From assembly GCA_025642065.1 (NCBI GenBank), contig JAODUP010000310.1, positions 254,501 to 318,500 on the forward strand: a stretch of 64,000 bases of DNA, in the 5' to 3' direction. Each line of letters begins with the position of its first letter. Positions within the stretch are counted from its first letter, which is position 1. Source of the stretch: Paralvinella palmiformis (taxonomy: Eukaryota; Annelida; Polychaeta; Terebellida; Alvinellidae). Both the position numbers and the translations under genes were made by a program. The notes under the pieces were generated by a model that searched no databases, was not told where the DNA came from, and was given only the letters and a program-made list of their open reading frames with translations. Of the stretch, positions 1 through 13,800 are shown piece by piece.

Positions 1-2124
1 GTGCAGCCCTCTCCACCACAAGGGCTTCCTCCGCTTGCCGAACAGCATATTGATCCTGCTTGCCAGTCTGTGTCACAGCCTCACTCACTGTACAGCGTTA
101 GCCCGCAGATCTATCACAGTAGTCCCCAGCTCTACCTGAATAGTCCACAGATGCTGCCATATGTCCTGCCCTGCTTCCCAGGCTGCAGCAACCCACCGAT
201 GTCGACAGCCACTGGCCCCCTGCCCACCAGCATTATTCGGAGCACTGGAGTTCAACAGCTGCCAAATACTGCTAGTTTTCCATGTAATGTGTCTAGCAAC
301 CAGCAGCAGAGCTACCCAGTCAACAGCCAGTCCAGTCAGCCCAGCAATCAACAGAGGTGCTACCCTGTCAACAAACAGCCAAATCAATCTAGCAACCAGC
401 AGCAGAGCTACCCTGTCAAAATACAGACCAGTCAACCTAGCAACCAGCAGCAGAGCTACCCTGTCAATTTGCAGACCAGTCAACCTAACAACCAGCAACA
501 GGACTATCCAACCAGCAAACAGCCCACTCAGCCTAGCAACCAGCAGCAGAGCTATCCAATCAGGAAACAGCCCGGTCAGCCTACCAACCAGCAACATGGT
601 ACCATTGGCAGCAGTTGTGATAAAGAACAGATGGATCTCTCTGGTAGCCAGCAGATCTATCTTCCTATAAACCAAGGTGGTGTCCTACAGTACGGCAAAG
701 CTGTGATACAGAGCAAGGACATCATTAACCAACAGTTGTACTATTCCGCTGGCTGTCGGCAAGACGTTTCTGACAGCCCGCAGCTTAGACAAGTGAATAG
801 CATGCGACTGCAGCACAGCATCCTTACCAGTGTACAGCCAGGCAGTCAGCAGCACAGTATTCAGTCCAGTACTGCACAGCGCAGTACTGCCAGCAGCATG
901 CAGGACACTAACAGCCAATGCAGCATGGCCAGTAACCTACAGGCCAGTAATGAAACCTACAGCCTACCCATGACTGTACAGCCCAACAGCCAACAGCTTA
1001 TCGTTCCAAGCAGCATGCAGGGCAGCAATCCTGGCAGCTCCCAGACACACTACCATCATAATGATGTCCAACAACTGGAATCGGTGGATCACTCAGGTCA
1101 CCGTCATAACGTCCCCATCCAGTCTTTGGATGATTGTAATAGGCAGCAGCAGTTAAGCGTTTATCGTGAGTTAGATAATGATTGGCCAGCTCTCACTAGT
1201 GTACAGTGTACTTCATCAACCAATAATCTTCACTCATGGAATGAGCAGGTGTGATAATTGCAGCATATTACACACACACACACACACAGACATAGACATG
1301 TTTTGGTGTGTGTGTGTGTGTGTGTGTTAATATGACACTATGTTAAAACAGGCATTTATAGTGTATATTGTTGTCAGTTTGTTTCATTCATAATTTATCA
1401 TTTCTACTGTAATTTGGGGTCTATTTTACCTTTGTTAGAGGTATATTGTTTTGGATATTTGTTAATTTGTATGTGAACTTTTGTGTAGATTTCAATTATA
1501 TATATATAGGTATAGGTGTGTGTGTGTGTTTGTGTGAGTCCCACTTTGCAGTATCCTTTTACTACAGGGATACGCGTGCATACACATAGACAAATACATA
1601 TACTTTTCCTACTAAATCGGTTTCATTTAATATTTTGTACGAATATATTTCACTCTTTCATGCACAATTAATAATGGACGCATCATCACCATCTTTGTGC
1701 AAGGTTATATTGTTCTCATCGTACAATGCTCAGTTGATTGACTGGTCTTCATCAGTCTTTACTGATTCATCATCGTTAACCTTTTCATGAAATCCTTTCA
1801 GTGATTAAATAAAACACGAAGTAGTTTTCCCGCAGACGGAACTTTAAAGCTAAAAATTAATAACGAGTTCAAGGTATTTGGCTTTTCTCCCTTTGGGTTC
1901 GTTTTCACTTCTGATAGAAGCCACTGAGTGAGCGAATGATTGGGATATAACCTTATACATGAAATGTAGTTTAGATTAATAAGATAGGATATTATTATTG
2001 TAATTATTGTTTGGTCACAGCTCACTAGCTAGCCAAGTCTGTCTTCTCTCTTACAGAACACTGATAATGTCTGATATGTGTAAGCAATGAGTTAAATTCT
2101 TTCCTGTTTTATTCTGTACATGTT

Positions 2125-2159
<35 letters not shown>

Positions 2160-4634
2160 TTTGCTTATAGCATGTTTCCAACAGTCGTATTTCTTCACAG
2201 TACTACTGTCCTGTAGCACCGTTATCTACTAATACCAAAAATATGTCTCGTCCTGGTACTCTGAACATTTATATTATTGTATTCAGTGGAGCACTGTCTC
2301 TACTGTTTGGTTTATGCACGGAACATGTCATGCTGTGTACAGGATTTAAGTATCCTCTGCATCTATGGCATAATTACATTAAGAATGTCCGCACTGTGAT
2401 TACTTAATATTTGGTGCTAGTGCAGTTCTTTGTATTGTCGTATTTACTGTGTGTTGTTCTATTTCATGGCAATATTCCTGTGCATGTTTCAAATCCCATA
2501 GTCAGTTATCTAGTAAATGTGATATCCAACAAATCCCTTATCAGATTCACTAATTAGTTATTTATCCAGTGAACAAGTTTAACTGACAGGTTAATTACAT
2601 CCTGGTTAAAGCAGGATCAAATTATTGAATATTAATCAGTCGACTATTAAATATTTATTCTAAATTAATGAAAATTATTATTCAGTATTCTACATTCTAT
2701 TTATTGCGTAATACACTGGTTTGCCATCTGATGTCTTTGTTTTTTACAGCCACACAGCAAAAGGGAGGCTAGATGTAGCAAGCCTGATAAAAGGAACCCA
2801 CGCATCTTTGGTGAGTAGTCATTCCACATTGTACATGTTCTATTCAGGGTTCCCACATGTCCTGGAAAATAACAAATTAATTGTCCAGGCCCTGGAAATG
2901 TCCTTGAATTTTACCAAATCAAGAAATGTCCTGGAAAAAATATTGCCTGTGAAAAAATTCACTTAGAACAAAAAGTCTGTGAATATGCCTGTAGAAAAAA
3001 ACTTCGATTGTAGAAGAAAAAAAGTAACGGTACATTGTCTTGATATCCCATGTTAGTTCAAATTTAAATAAAGGGGTGGATCAGACAGCTAGAAGGGGTG
3101 AGGAGGCTGTACTATGAAAATTTCCATAATTGATTGTATATTGAATAAATTTGATATCTCCTGGTTTATTACCTTTAAATCTTGTATACTTTGCCCTGGA
3201 AATGTCCCGGAAAAGAATATTTCTTTCACTGTGGGAACGATGTGTATTATAGTACTTAAACACGGATAGCAGTTATTCATCAGTGGATATGTGACCTTGC
3301 TTTCTTGGCTCATTGAGCTAAATCAGAGATATCAATTAGGCCAGAAAATATAGATTTTAAGGAACATTTTTAAGAAATAATTTTCCATGTTAAACTTCTA
3401 GTAGAGTGATATTTTATGGTAAAATGGCAAATCTTTCCTGACTTGAAATTATTCCCTTTGTTTACTGCCAATATCATTCTGAAGGGAAAAAATTGAACTT
3501 ATCTATTCATAGTAATGACTGACATTTTGACTGAACACTAGGTTTTCATTACAATTTCCATTAAAAAAACAACCAAGCCATAATCAAGTTTTATATATTT
3601 TTCAAATATTACCGCTGTCATAGATTGTCATTCTTTACCAAACCAACACTGATTTCTTTAGCTCTTCATTCATACATTCACTGTTCAGCGTTGTCTGTAC
3701 AAGATGCAATAACATGATGAATGATTGATGTTTTACAGCCACTTTTGTGCACATGGTAGGCTAAATGGGCCGGGCAATCTCCAAAGGTAATGAAGCGAAG
3801 TGAAAGATGAAACATCCTTCAGATATGCCCACACAGAGATTCGAACTCAGGTGGTAGTGATCTGTGGTCCAATGTGCTACGAATTAGACCATATATTCAG
3901 ATAATCGAAAATATCTGTGTACTAAAAATTGCTAAGAAAAAATTAACTTAAAACAGTCTTTGTGTTGAATACATTTACTGACCACTTATCCAAGGTGCTG
4001 TATATATGATTTATACAGTGATGTTAATGCATAGAGACTTGTAATTATGCCACCTGGTATGTCAGTCGCTACTTGATGGTGGCATGTGAAACTTGTCCAA
4101 ACCAGAATTGTCCTGCTGTCCATAGCATCCATTTGGGTAGGTTGTACTGTGGGTTGCAAATAACAAACTCATAACATCCATTTGGGTAGGTTGTACTGTA
4201 GGGTGCAAATAACCAACTATCTGCTTATTATTTCGAACTGACAGTGCCATATATTAATATATTAAATGGCTCCAACATTAATCTCTACTAATTACACTTT
4301 ACTTAAATTTTCAGACCTACTCCAAACATGCTTAGGTTGAATGTGACCAACCAAAACAAAATGTTTATTTGTGTATTTGTATTAACAGGGAATTACTTTC
4401 ATGGTCATCTGGTAACTAAATATTAATACCACACAAATCTGATGTTGTTCATCTGGTAGACAATAAAGATAATAACAACGATAATAATTAGAATATAGAT
4501 CAAACATTGAATGTCTTTAAGTAAGACTTATCTATATTTTTTGTTTTGATCTGTTTCAGTAAACAGAAACTTTAAAAGTGGCCCTTCGGAGACAAGCTGA
4601 CGAGAACAAGCTGATAACACTCAGGAAGAGCTAA
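1..4634 (+). CDS. 3' part of a gene for a Gln/Ser/Asn-rich repeat protein (partial)
   Basis: The frame is already open at base 1, so the 5' part lies outside the window. Proposed coding exons are 1-1248, 2750-2810 and 4567-4634. The first exon encodes 416 low-complexity residues rich in Gln, Ser, Asn, Tyr and Pro, with six 16-residue repeats and a downstream Ser/Gln region. It can stop at TGA 1252-1254 or splice at GAGCAG|GTGTGA. The second exon has a strong T-rich acceptor and a G|GTGAGT donor and keeps phase. The third gives a short basic tail ending at TAA 4632-4634. The exon 3 acceptor is ambiguous: the first AG (exon from 4560) gives a different tail ending in TGA. Such composition fits a disordered scaffold or RNA-associated protein, but I do not recognise the family and assign no function. 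Confidence 0.6.
295..582 (+). repeat. Six in-frame 48-bp repeats encoding a 16-residue SNQQQSYPV-type unit
   Basis: Within the long Q-rich exon, six consecutive 16-residue units follow the pattern S-N-Q-Q-Q-S-Y-P-V-x-x-Q-x-x-Q-P. Later units are degenerate (one begins NNQQQDYP). The 48-bp period keeps the frame, so copy number can change without breaking the protein. The opposite strand is also open here, which is only a shadow of this biased composition. Confidence 0.85.
1264..1334. repeat. Inverted (CA)n/(TG)n microsatellite pair
   Basis: A (CA)n tract at 1271-1287 and a (TG)n tract at 1306-1327 are flanked by CATATTA on the left and its near-complement TTAATATG on the right, making a hairpin-capable 71-bp palindrome just after the first stop codon of the Q-rich gene. 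Confidence 0.7.
2126..2156. repeat. (AT)n microsatellite
   Basis: A pure AT dinucleotide tract in the first visible intron of the Q-rich gene. Confidence 0.9.
2845..3242 (+). mobile_element. Small TIR element (MITE-like), copy 1 of 4
   Basis: About 400 bp with no coding capacity, sharing a distinctive body (blocks reading CCTGGAAATGTCC and GATATCCCATGTTAGTT) with 23604-24019, 27458-27829 and 60263-60621. The ends resemble inverted repeats (GGTTCCCACA at the left, TGTGGGAAC at the right), consistent with a non-autonomous DNA transposon. It lies in an intron of the Q-rich gene. The superfamily is unassigned. Confidence 0.7.
3714..3892 (-). mobile_element. tRNA-derived SINE, family 1, copy 1
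   Basis: Read on the - strand it starts with a tRNA-like head: an A-box-like TGGTCTAATTCGTAG and a B-box GAGTTCGAATC. A tRNA-unrelated body shared with 8825-8995, 26320-26471 and 49461-49650 follows. It lies in an intron of the Q-rich gene. It is a retroposed repeat, not a functional tRNA gene. Confidence 0.75.
4121..4219. repeat. Tandem duplication, 49-bp period, two copies
   Basis: Two adjacent units each contain CATCCATTTGGGTAGG and a GCAAATAAC block, differing at only a few positions. Confidence 0.85.
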
Positions 4635-4693
4635 TAATGATATTATCTGTCTGTGTGTATGCAACTATAACTAAATATATATGTATGTGTATG

Positions 4694-4736
<43 letters not shown>

Positions 4737-7700
4737 TTACACACACAAATTTATACACATCTGTAAAATATATGTATATATATGCATACTTATGTTTGTA
4801 TATTCAGAATAACAAGACATACAGGGATCTCAGATAAGAGCGCATTTTGTTTTATTTTAGAAGAGTATATTGTATTTTATTTAGATATCATTTTATGTAA
4901 TGGTTTGCTAAGGTTTTAAGGTTTATGTTGTTGTTTTAATTGTTGATTGAACATAGCTGCAGTGATCTAATGTTCACGTTGTTTGTTGGGCAATATACAG
5001 TATTGTTAATCTGAAGTGTCCTCATGTGTTTGTTGCCTCCCAGCATTTATTCACCGATTTCTTAAAAATTTCCACCACGACATAGGTGCATTTAGCTCAG
5101 TCAACACCCGACTGAGGTGTTTGTTTTGTTGGAATAGTGTTTGGATTTTAGACAGGTTGGTGTGTAATGCGTAGCACGATCGGTTTATTTACTGTTTTAA
5201 TGAAACCTGGGAATCTGTATTAAGCCTTTATTAAGCCAACTGGAATATTGTATCGCATCTGCACAATGGATATGGTCAACAGGATCTAAATATACTTGCC
5301 AGATTTGTTCTTGATCGGTATACACCACATTAATTGGCCTGTGCGTATTATTTGTTGATGTATCGCAGCTGCAGAAATCTTACTAACAAACTTAAGTCAG
5401 TCCTAACCTTATCACGATCAGCACCACTATTTTTGTTAAAAGTCTTTCTTTCGCTGATGTTTGTCAGGGCAGATTAAAATCATATCATATCAAGCATAAC
5501 ACATTAGGCCAAAACAGTTAATGTTGCTAGATTGATAGAACTATCGACCACATTACAGATAAAATCATCTTCATAAAGCCTATTTATTTATTGATAACCT
5601 ACAAGGTAAAGCAATAAGGATACTTTAGTTAGTCTATTCCAATGCAGCTTGGCATATTAAGTGGCTTAATTCTTCTGTTAACTTCTGCCAAGAAGCAAAG
5701 TATTGTAGATGTTTTCTGGCAAACCTTTCCATGCCATCTGTGTATTTCAGTCATATATGATCGATGTAGTACAGACAGCCAGAGATGTTATTATTTTTTT
5801 TATTTTTATATCGATGTGGTTCATCAAGTGGTGGATGGAAGTGGCATTTAGAATAACCTACAATCTCGTGGTGACAATATTAACATGCTTAGTTATATCA
5901 TTGTATACGTATTATGAATCTGTATTAAGCATTATGAAAACCAAATACAGTAATGGTCTCAAGCTGATTAATGGTTCATGACTCAGTGTTAAATAAATTG
6001 ATTGTCACATGTGGATATTTCTTGGTATATGTTCCATCACTTGATGCAAATTATCTGCTGCATTAGTAATGCCAGCCGTATATTTCCCGGTAAATTATAT
6101 CACTGTGGCATGCCAATGTAATCATCGGTGATAAAGTGAGCTCTACAAACAGACTAACTTTGTATTTCCCACTCTTTGTTATTTCTGTACTGAGTTTATT
6201 TAATAATTATTAGTATTAAGATTATTATTATTTGTTCATTATCGTGTCACACTTTGACCTGATTTCTCCAGTTACGCCTAACTGAAACTGATAATCGGCT
6301 TACGTTTAAGCATCGTTTAGTCTTTTAAATGTAAAATGCAGCTAACAGCAATAATGGAAGGCAAGTTTTTAAATCCCAGGTCAAGACAGCCTTATGATTG
6401 TTTAAATCCCAGGTCAAGATAGCCTCATGATTGTTTAAATCACAGCTCAAGACATCCATACCATGTAGCTACCAGATTATACAAATCATCAATATACAAA
6501 TGAATAGATCAGTAGTTGGCACTGCCCAGTAAAATGTTCCACTCAGACTGTCTCAAACATTTATATATATATATATATATAAAATGATTAACATCTAGCT
6601 GATGAATAATTTTTTTATTAAAAGCTCTTTTCACCCCAAAACAGATCTGCTTAAAATCATTATCGGGTATCGGTTACATTTGGTATTCATTTTGATGTAT
6701 TAACGCGTTTGGTTGACATAAGTTATGCGACTTCCCTCTTACCTTATCATTAATAGCCACTCATCTCAATACTTATCTGGCTCATTTCTAAGCTCATTTC
6801 ACAAACTGGACACAATCTAATCTTGATTAGAGCTGATAAGATATCCAGCAGCCAGATTTCAGAACTGATATTTCTTAGGTTTTATAATAATATCCTGGTC
6901 AATTGTAAATTGCAGTATTTGTTGATGTGTTAGAGCAGTATTTTCAGTATAATAGACTGATATAAAAGTTGACCAATAATTAGACTATTGTCCTTCAAAA
7001 TTTTTTGTTCTCCAAATAAACCATTTTCTGCAATTATCGGGTGACACAAAGTTGGAAGTTTAGTCAGAAAGAAACAGTTTACTTCTGTTATGAATGATGT
7101 GTAATCGCTTCGTAAAGAAAATAGAAAAACCACAGTATCTGAAAGCTGGCGTTTGGCTAAGTGTGGGTGTAAACAAACATGCACGAACACAGTACCAGCA
7201 TAACGTAACATAACCTCCAACCATGACTAGCATGGTGTTATAATAATTAGATAAAAAGACACGTAAACAGCACTGACAGGCTTTGAACAAAATTGTGTGT
7301 GTGATAAATAGAGACAAACGATGAACAAGCTGCAATTCTGTCATTATTTATTGCACTTATTTACATATGCACAGATTTATCACACGCAACAGCTAAAAAC
7401 ACACAATCAGCTAACGCACGTTCATGAACAATATCAGAACAAACAACAAATCATCGTAGTTAATATTCATACACAAGCCTAATTCTACAGTAAAACATTA
7501 TGGTAGACAGCTTTACCATTTACATATCGTTCAAACTCCTATTATCACTAAAAGCAAGACTATGAACCACTGTCATGGTCAATGAACCATTGTATATATG
7601 GTATAGACGAGTATGATCAATAGTTGTCGTATACAGAAGTGTGTGCATGTGGTCAATGCTTGGTACAGTGTAGGTTTATAGATGGATGTTACAGACCATG

Positions 7701-7980
7701 AAATACAATGCAAGAGTCGAAGCAAAATGATGAATGCTTATGAAATGGAAAACTGACGAGGTGTATATAAAAACATGAAATGTCCATATATTCCCAAGCA
7801 TAGGGAAAGACCAAAAATGAACAAAACCTGGTCTTGCTTAAAGCCCATTAATATGTATAATCTACAATATACTACTATTTTACATACATGTACTGACCAC
7901 ATATTGTGCTGAGTAGACATTATCTGCAGAAACCCAACCTGCCCCGGTCAATTTATTTGAATATTAATGCCATCCGGTTT
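4635..7980. other. Intergenic stretch between Q-rich gene and LIM gene
   Basis: AT-rich DNA with an (AT)n tract at 4698-4735, a 33-bp tandem repeat near 6368-6462 and an (AT)n tract near 6560-6581. Short open frames here have no recognisable similarity. Part of the 3' UTRs of the two convergent flanking genes probably lies in this stretch. Confidence 0.6.
6368..6462. repeat. Tandem repeat, 33-bp period, about three copies
   Basis: Three successive units begin AAATCCCAGGTCAAGA or a close variant at 6371, 6404 and 6437. No coding role is visible. Confidence 0.85.
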
Positions 7981-7982
7981 AA

Positions 7983-7988
7983 TTTATT
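7983..7988 (-). terminator. Candidate polyadenylation signal of the LIM gene
   Basis: AATAAA on the - strand, 25 bp after the stop codon. Others lie further downstream (for example at 7952-7957), so the 3' end is not settled by sequence alone. Confidence 0.35.
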
Positions 7989-8012
7989 CCCATCAAATGG
8001 ATTTCCAGCTGC

Positions 8013-10817
8013 CTAGATTAAAACACCTTCAGTCCATTCGTGACTTCCAGCCATTGGACTCCGTATGTCGGCTCTCAGCGGTACGGAACTGCTAAGAAGT
8101 AAAAGATAATGAATTACTTTTTATAACGGTAACATTATTAACGTGTTACAACTTGAAAAACGTTCTATTAAAGATGACGCATAAAAGTGCACACGCGTAG
8201 ATAGACGCGGACAATTTGATAATACTGTCACTTACTTAGGCTTCTGAACACCTTCCGTCCATTCATGGCTGCCAGCAATGGATGACACGACTTCAGTTTT
8301 TACTGCAACACTGCAATTATATATGATCAACCAAATTAAGCAATTATTAAAAATTATCTCTCGTGAAGATTCACTTGTTCTCCTTATAAGAATTTCTATC
8401 CCATTCACTTGAAAGAGAACGCTGTGAATGCTTTTTCCGTAATTATAATTATTTCTTCAAACAACAACAAGAAAACTTACCCATTAGTCATATTAGTCCT
8501 GTTGCTGAGTGGCTTGACTGTCTCTGATGACAGCATGGTACCGGCGCCACCAGCATAGCCATATCCTGAAGGCCCGAACATCCGACCATAACACGACTGA
8601 CAGTACACTTCACGGTTGTGTTCATTACATCTACTCGGCTCGAGGATTTTGCTGCACTTAACTGTAAAAAATTAGATGCGAAGATGGTAAATAAACGGCA
8701 TAAATATCTAGTTCATTTACTTATTATTTAGAGGTAAAAATATATTACTAAGACTGTTCTCTCATTATATGTTTACTGCAAATCTTTGTACAAGACAGAA
8801 GCATCAATAAGTGAATGTCATTACAATGTAAATGTTGCTGTTTTACGGCCACTTTTGTCCACAAGGTAGGCTAAATGGTAATGAGGCGAAGTGAAAGATG
8901 AAACACCCTTCCGACATAGCCCGGCCAGGGTTTGAACCCAGGTGCTATAGATCTGCGGCCAACTGCACTACCAGTTAGACCATGAAGGCACCCAATCATT
9001 ACAGTGACTACTAGTCTCCATTCATAATGCAACTTTCACCAGCATCTAATAGGCATCACATTCCACGCACTCACCACACTTGAAGCAGAGCTTGTGCCAT
9101 TTCCTGCGCAGAGCCTTCACCTCTTCGGCAAAATACACCCTCTTGCCGCATCGTGGACAACACTCGGGATTCTCCCTCTCGATTGTCTTACTGGGGATGT
9201 GTTGTGGTACCGTCTGAGTGTTGATTGGTGACACAGGACGCACATTATGATAGGTGGACTCCGTAGACAGCCCGGCCATACCGCCAGCAAAGCCATAGCC
9301 TTTGGGTCCAAACTCCTTCCTGTGACAACGTACGCAGTATATCTGGTTGTCGTGACCAGCGCAGTTTGTGCTGTCTAAACCCTTCTTGCAGTTGGCTGTA
9401 AATAGTAAAGGAGGCATTCATTACTGAAAGAAGACCTCAACTTGCCTGTAAATGGTCAAAGAAAGACCAGAGTTAGTGATAAAATGTTAGTGATAAACAC
9501 CATTCAACACTTGTTACCAAAAAAAACTATGTTTGTATTCTTGTCACACAACTGGACGTCATACAACTGCGTGAAGTCATCAAGGGAATGCACAATTTTC
9601 AGGAATGTTGTACACTATACACCACGCCAGTGCTTTAAAATCTCTGCCCACCACAACCGTTACACAGTTTATCGCTGGTTTAATAATGACTTGAGAACAT
9701 ATTTGGAAACAATGTACTCCGAGTACTTAATGTCTGAAAACGTTAATCTCAAACATCAAGTAGGCCACTTGTGACAACGATAATGCTTCAACAAGCATAA
9801 CGCTTCAACAGCGTACTCCAAGTTGACATTCTTGTGTGGGCCAAAACACAACATGACCCAAGCTACGGCTAAGCCTCTCCACCAACCATCGAATGCATTA
9901 GCCTTGAGCAATACATCGCCAAATATAACATCATTTCGTTCGAGGCTGATGGAATGTCTCGAACATTCGAGTAGTAATAAACATCAGTTATTGAAGGCTG
10001 CGAAGAGTTCGTCCTGCTTAGCTCACTGCATTAAAACTTAGCTACATCACTTGGCCATAGTATAAATAATTTCCTTCTTCGATCAACTACATCAGCCAGT
10101 CTGATGGGTGGGTCTCTTGTCTGTAGCGGATTTTGATCGGGTACCCGCATTTCAATCGTTCTCACTGATTTACACACGTCATTCAGGAGATTATGACCCA
10201 GCCATCAATCGTTATTGCACTTAGTTGCGCTTCGTATTGAGAGTAGACAGGAAAAACTAATATAAATCATTTATTTTTCCCCTGGCCATAGAGCTGACCA
10301 ATTTAATAATGACTTCATATCTATTTATGCAGTCATTATGTATTATTATTATATCATTAATGAGCACAAACATCTGCATATACTTCACCAAACAATGGGA
10401 ACAGTTCATCACATAAATCAATTGGTATATATGTATTCCCTTGAAACAATTAAATGAATAACCAGATCTGGCAATCTACTAACGTAAACATTATTTAATA
10501 AAGTAACACTGGATTGTTTTGATAGTCTGCCATGTCACACCGGAATGTTATTGTCTTGGTCAATTACAAACTGTAGCTAGTCTGTGTGGGGGGGGGGATC
10601 ACGCACGCCACTATAAACATATATGGGGGTCACATAATGGGATGTAATGGTAATCCCCACCAATATATTATAAACCTGCGTGTAGTGTGTGTGTGTGTGC
10701 GCGCGTGCGCGACTTATTTCATATATAAGCATTGTGCTAATGGCATCATTCTTTTCAACATTGATGGTGAATGAACACGAAATTAAATCCATACCATATT
10801 ACATTACACACACACAT

Positions 10818-10860
<43 letters not shown>

Positions 10861-13800
10861 AATGTAATATGGTATGGGTTTAATATATACATATCGTGCA
10901 ACTAACCTCATCAAATGAGAAAACCAAAACTGCAGACTATATACATTTAATTTTTAGACTATAATATGATACTAATTTTGATAATTTTAAATCATATCCT
11001 AATCGTTTCAAAACAGTAAAAATTTAGATTTAACATTACTATAGGAGTCAACACGAGTACAATATCAGTATATCTAGAGGTTAACGCTATAATAGTAAGT
11101 ATTTGGGTTACATTTCAGTAATTTGTTGCTTGTATGGCGAACGTTAAATTGACATAATTTACGTGTCGGTCACGTGCTACCGGATAACGAAATTGGTCAC
11201 CTCTAATTGTCATAATGATGTTGAAAGAAATGACGACGCATGCGCGCAGACAAAAGCCAGGCAAATAGCACAAATGACTCGCAATATTTCAGTAGACGCA
11301 ATTTACTGTTTTGTCAAGCGTCTGTGATATCATCTATACTGTGTGGCTCGGCGCAATACAGCGCGTTAACAATAAACAACGCTTTTTATTTATTCCATGA
11401 ACTAGATATACTCTAGTCTTGTAGAAAAAGGACGAAACCATCAATAAAATATATGGAAATGTTATCGTTTGACTTACCACAAGTAAAACATCGGCTGTGC
11501 CATGACTTTCCTAAAGCTTTCTTTTCCTCGTTAAAATACACTCGATCTGAACATCTTGGACACTTTGGAGCACCGCCAACCTTCAACTCGACCTTGTCTG
11601 GCTGATATGATATGCCTGTAAAAATAGGGTTATACGGAATTAGATGTGTATTGAATGCGAGATGGTATGTTTTGGTGGGGGGGAGGAAGCCGCGTGCGTT
11701 GAGAGAGAGAGAGAAAAATCCCATAGGCCACATTTGAAATATGTCGCATTTCATAATCCAGAAGTCACAATTCATATTTCAACCGTACCACCTTTGACCA
11801 CACCATAACCATGACAACGCCTACTCTTCCAAACACAACCAGGTGAACGAACCGCTGTTTAAACACGGCTTCTTTCCCACGAATGGCTCGGATTATGATT
11901 TTTTATAAACACAGCTAGAGCTATAACGGTGCAACAGTTGAAAACAAACACGATATCGAATATCAAACGCTAACACGGTTTGTCATCTCACACAATGTTC
12001 GTGTTTAAACTACAAACTAGCGCCAGTATCATTTTGTCAGTCCGGTTTATGCTTTATAATTCCCAGATCACCGGTTTTCTTCATCTAATATAAGGTTTGA
12101 CCATCGCCTCATATACTGACATATGTTTTTTAAATGGCTATAATAGGTTGCCAGTTCAGCGCTTATTACTGCCGAAAGATTACCATACAATATCTCATTT
12201 ACCAGCAATTAATAAGGACTTGTAGTTTAAGTTAATACCATCCCTTGCATCCCCCCCCCACTCGGCTATATCACCAAAGCGCAACGCCATCTCACACACA
12301 CCACATATACTAAGACAGCAAATTTGATATATCTGCTTCAGTGACTGACTATAGGTGGGTTCATATCAATAACAGCAGTTAGACTGAAAGATGCGCCAAA
12401 ACATAAAAGCTAACCGTTATTCAAATGAGTTGTTTTTGTTGCTTTTTTAAAATAGTCATTTCTAAACGGCGCGTTTCACAAAATGTGCGGCAAGCTAAAG
12501 CAGTGACCCAAACGCAGCGAGATATCAGCTGCTAAAATAACATACGTTGTACGAGGTGTGGCAATATATATCACGGCGTAATTCTTTGTAATCACAAATT
12601 AACGAAATTTTACGTTTGTTGTTTTGGTGGGGGGGGGTTCTCGCGAAGGGTTTTATAACTACTATAAACATCTACGACTTATCACCATTACACTTAAAAC
12701 ATTAAGCCGTAAGAATACACTTAATTCTACATGCCGTCTTCGTTACATGCGTCCCACATGCCTTGATATATTATTCAAAGCATGATGACGGAAGAATGAC
12801 GCCAACGCGATAGAACTATGATCGGCCATAACTTAGTATTTAAATAAGCGCGAGCATGCATACCTGAATATTAAAATAAACGAGATAACAGAAATTGACG
12901 TTTTAGCACATATGCATTTAATTAGTAGGTCGCGCGTGTCAAAAGTCAGTTTTTAAAGACACGTATTTAACTGGCCACTAAAATCTTTATGGAGAAAGTA
13001 TTCCGGCATAACATCATAAACAAGAAAAAATGGCTATCGCTGATTTATTCAAGATCGATACTAATGATAGTGTTTGTTTACTAAAGTATTTTTACGCAAG
13101 CGTGTATATGTTGTTGTCCACCTCCACCCCCCCTATTGTATGTTACTGTTTAATATATACAGGCAAAAAATGATTGGCAAATAATACACGCGCATGCATA
13201 ATTCAGTTGATACGCGTTTCTACCTGATATATATATATATATATATATATATCACGCAATAAGGAATTATAACCCGATTGGCCAACTAAAGAATACACAC
13301 AGAGAATTCTAGACAGCTCAGCCCAAGTTGTCTTTATAGTACACTTTCTGCAAGAAAACGTCTTTATTACCGATAACGATTGATTCACCATGAACAGAGA
13401 GAGAGATGTATTTGTATATAAGTATAAATGGCTTGAGTCACGGATGACGATTACGTCTGAGTGATGAAATCACACTCCTGTAACAACAAAATACATAAGT
13501 TTCCTGGAACCTGTATACCTACAGACACTGTCCAGATGTTTTCTGCGGGTCTACGGTCAATAGTATTGATAGTAGACCTTCGGGGAGTAACATATATTCA
13601 TGACTCACGCATTACTTCTCAGCTACCTTATATTGCTTATAACAAGCAGCTCGCGCAGCAGCCATCCAGAGTATTTCGAGTTTAATTATAACAGTGACCT
13701 ATAAGTAGGGGAGAGAGGTGTTATTTTTAACACGTGTATCTAATTAATCGCCAATTAAAACAAACCAGTTCCTTGGCTGTCTTTATTTAATATAATTTGG

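Noticed and set aside
85..675. Long frame of 196 codons on the - strand opposite the Q-rich exon
   Set aside because: It mirrors the 48-bp repeats and has hydrophobic repeats that simply complement the Gln/Asn codons. The + strand frame is continuous over 1.2 kb.
4637..4837. Short frame with IYIYIY
   Set aside because: It is an (AT)n microsatellite read in frame.
9442..9774. 110-codon + strand frame
   Set aside because: It lies opposite an intron of the LIM gene, with no similarity and no splice context.
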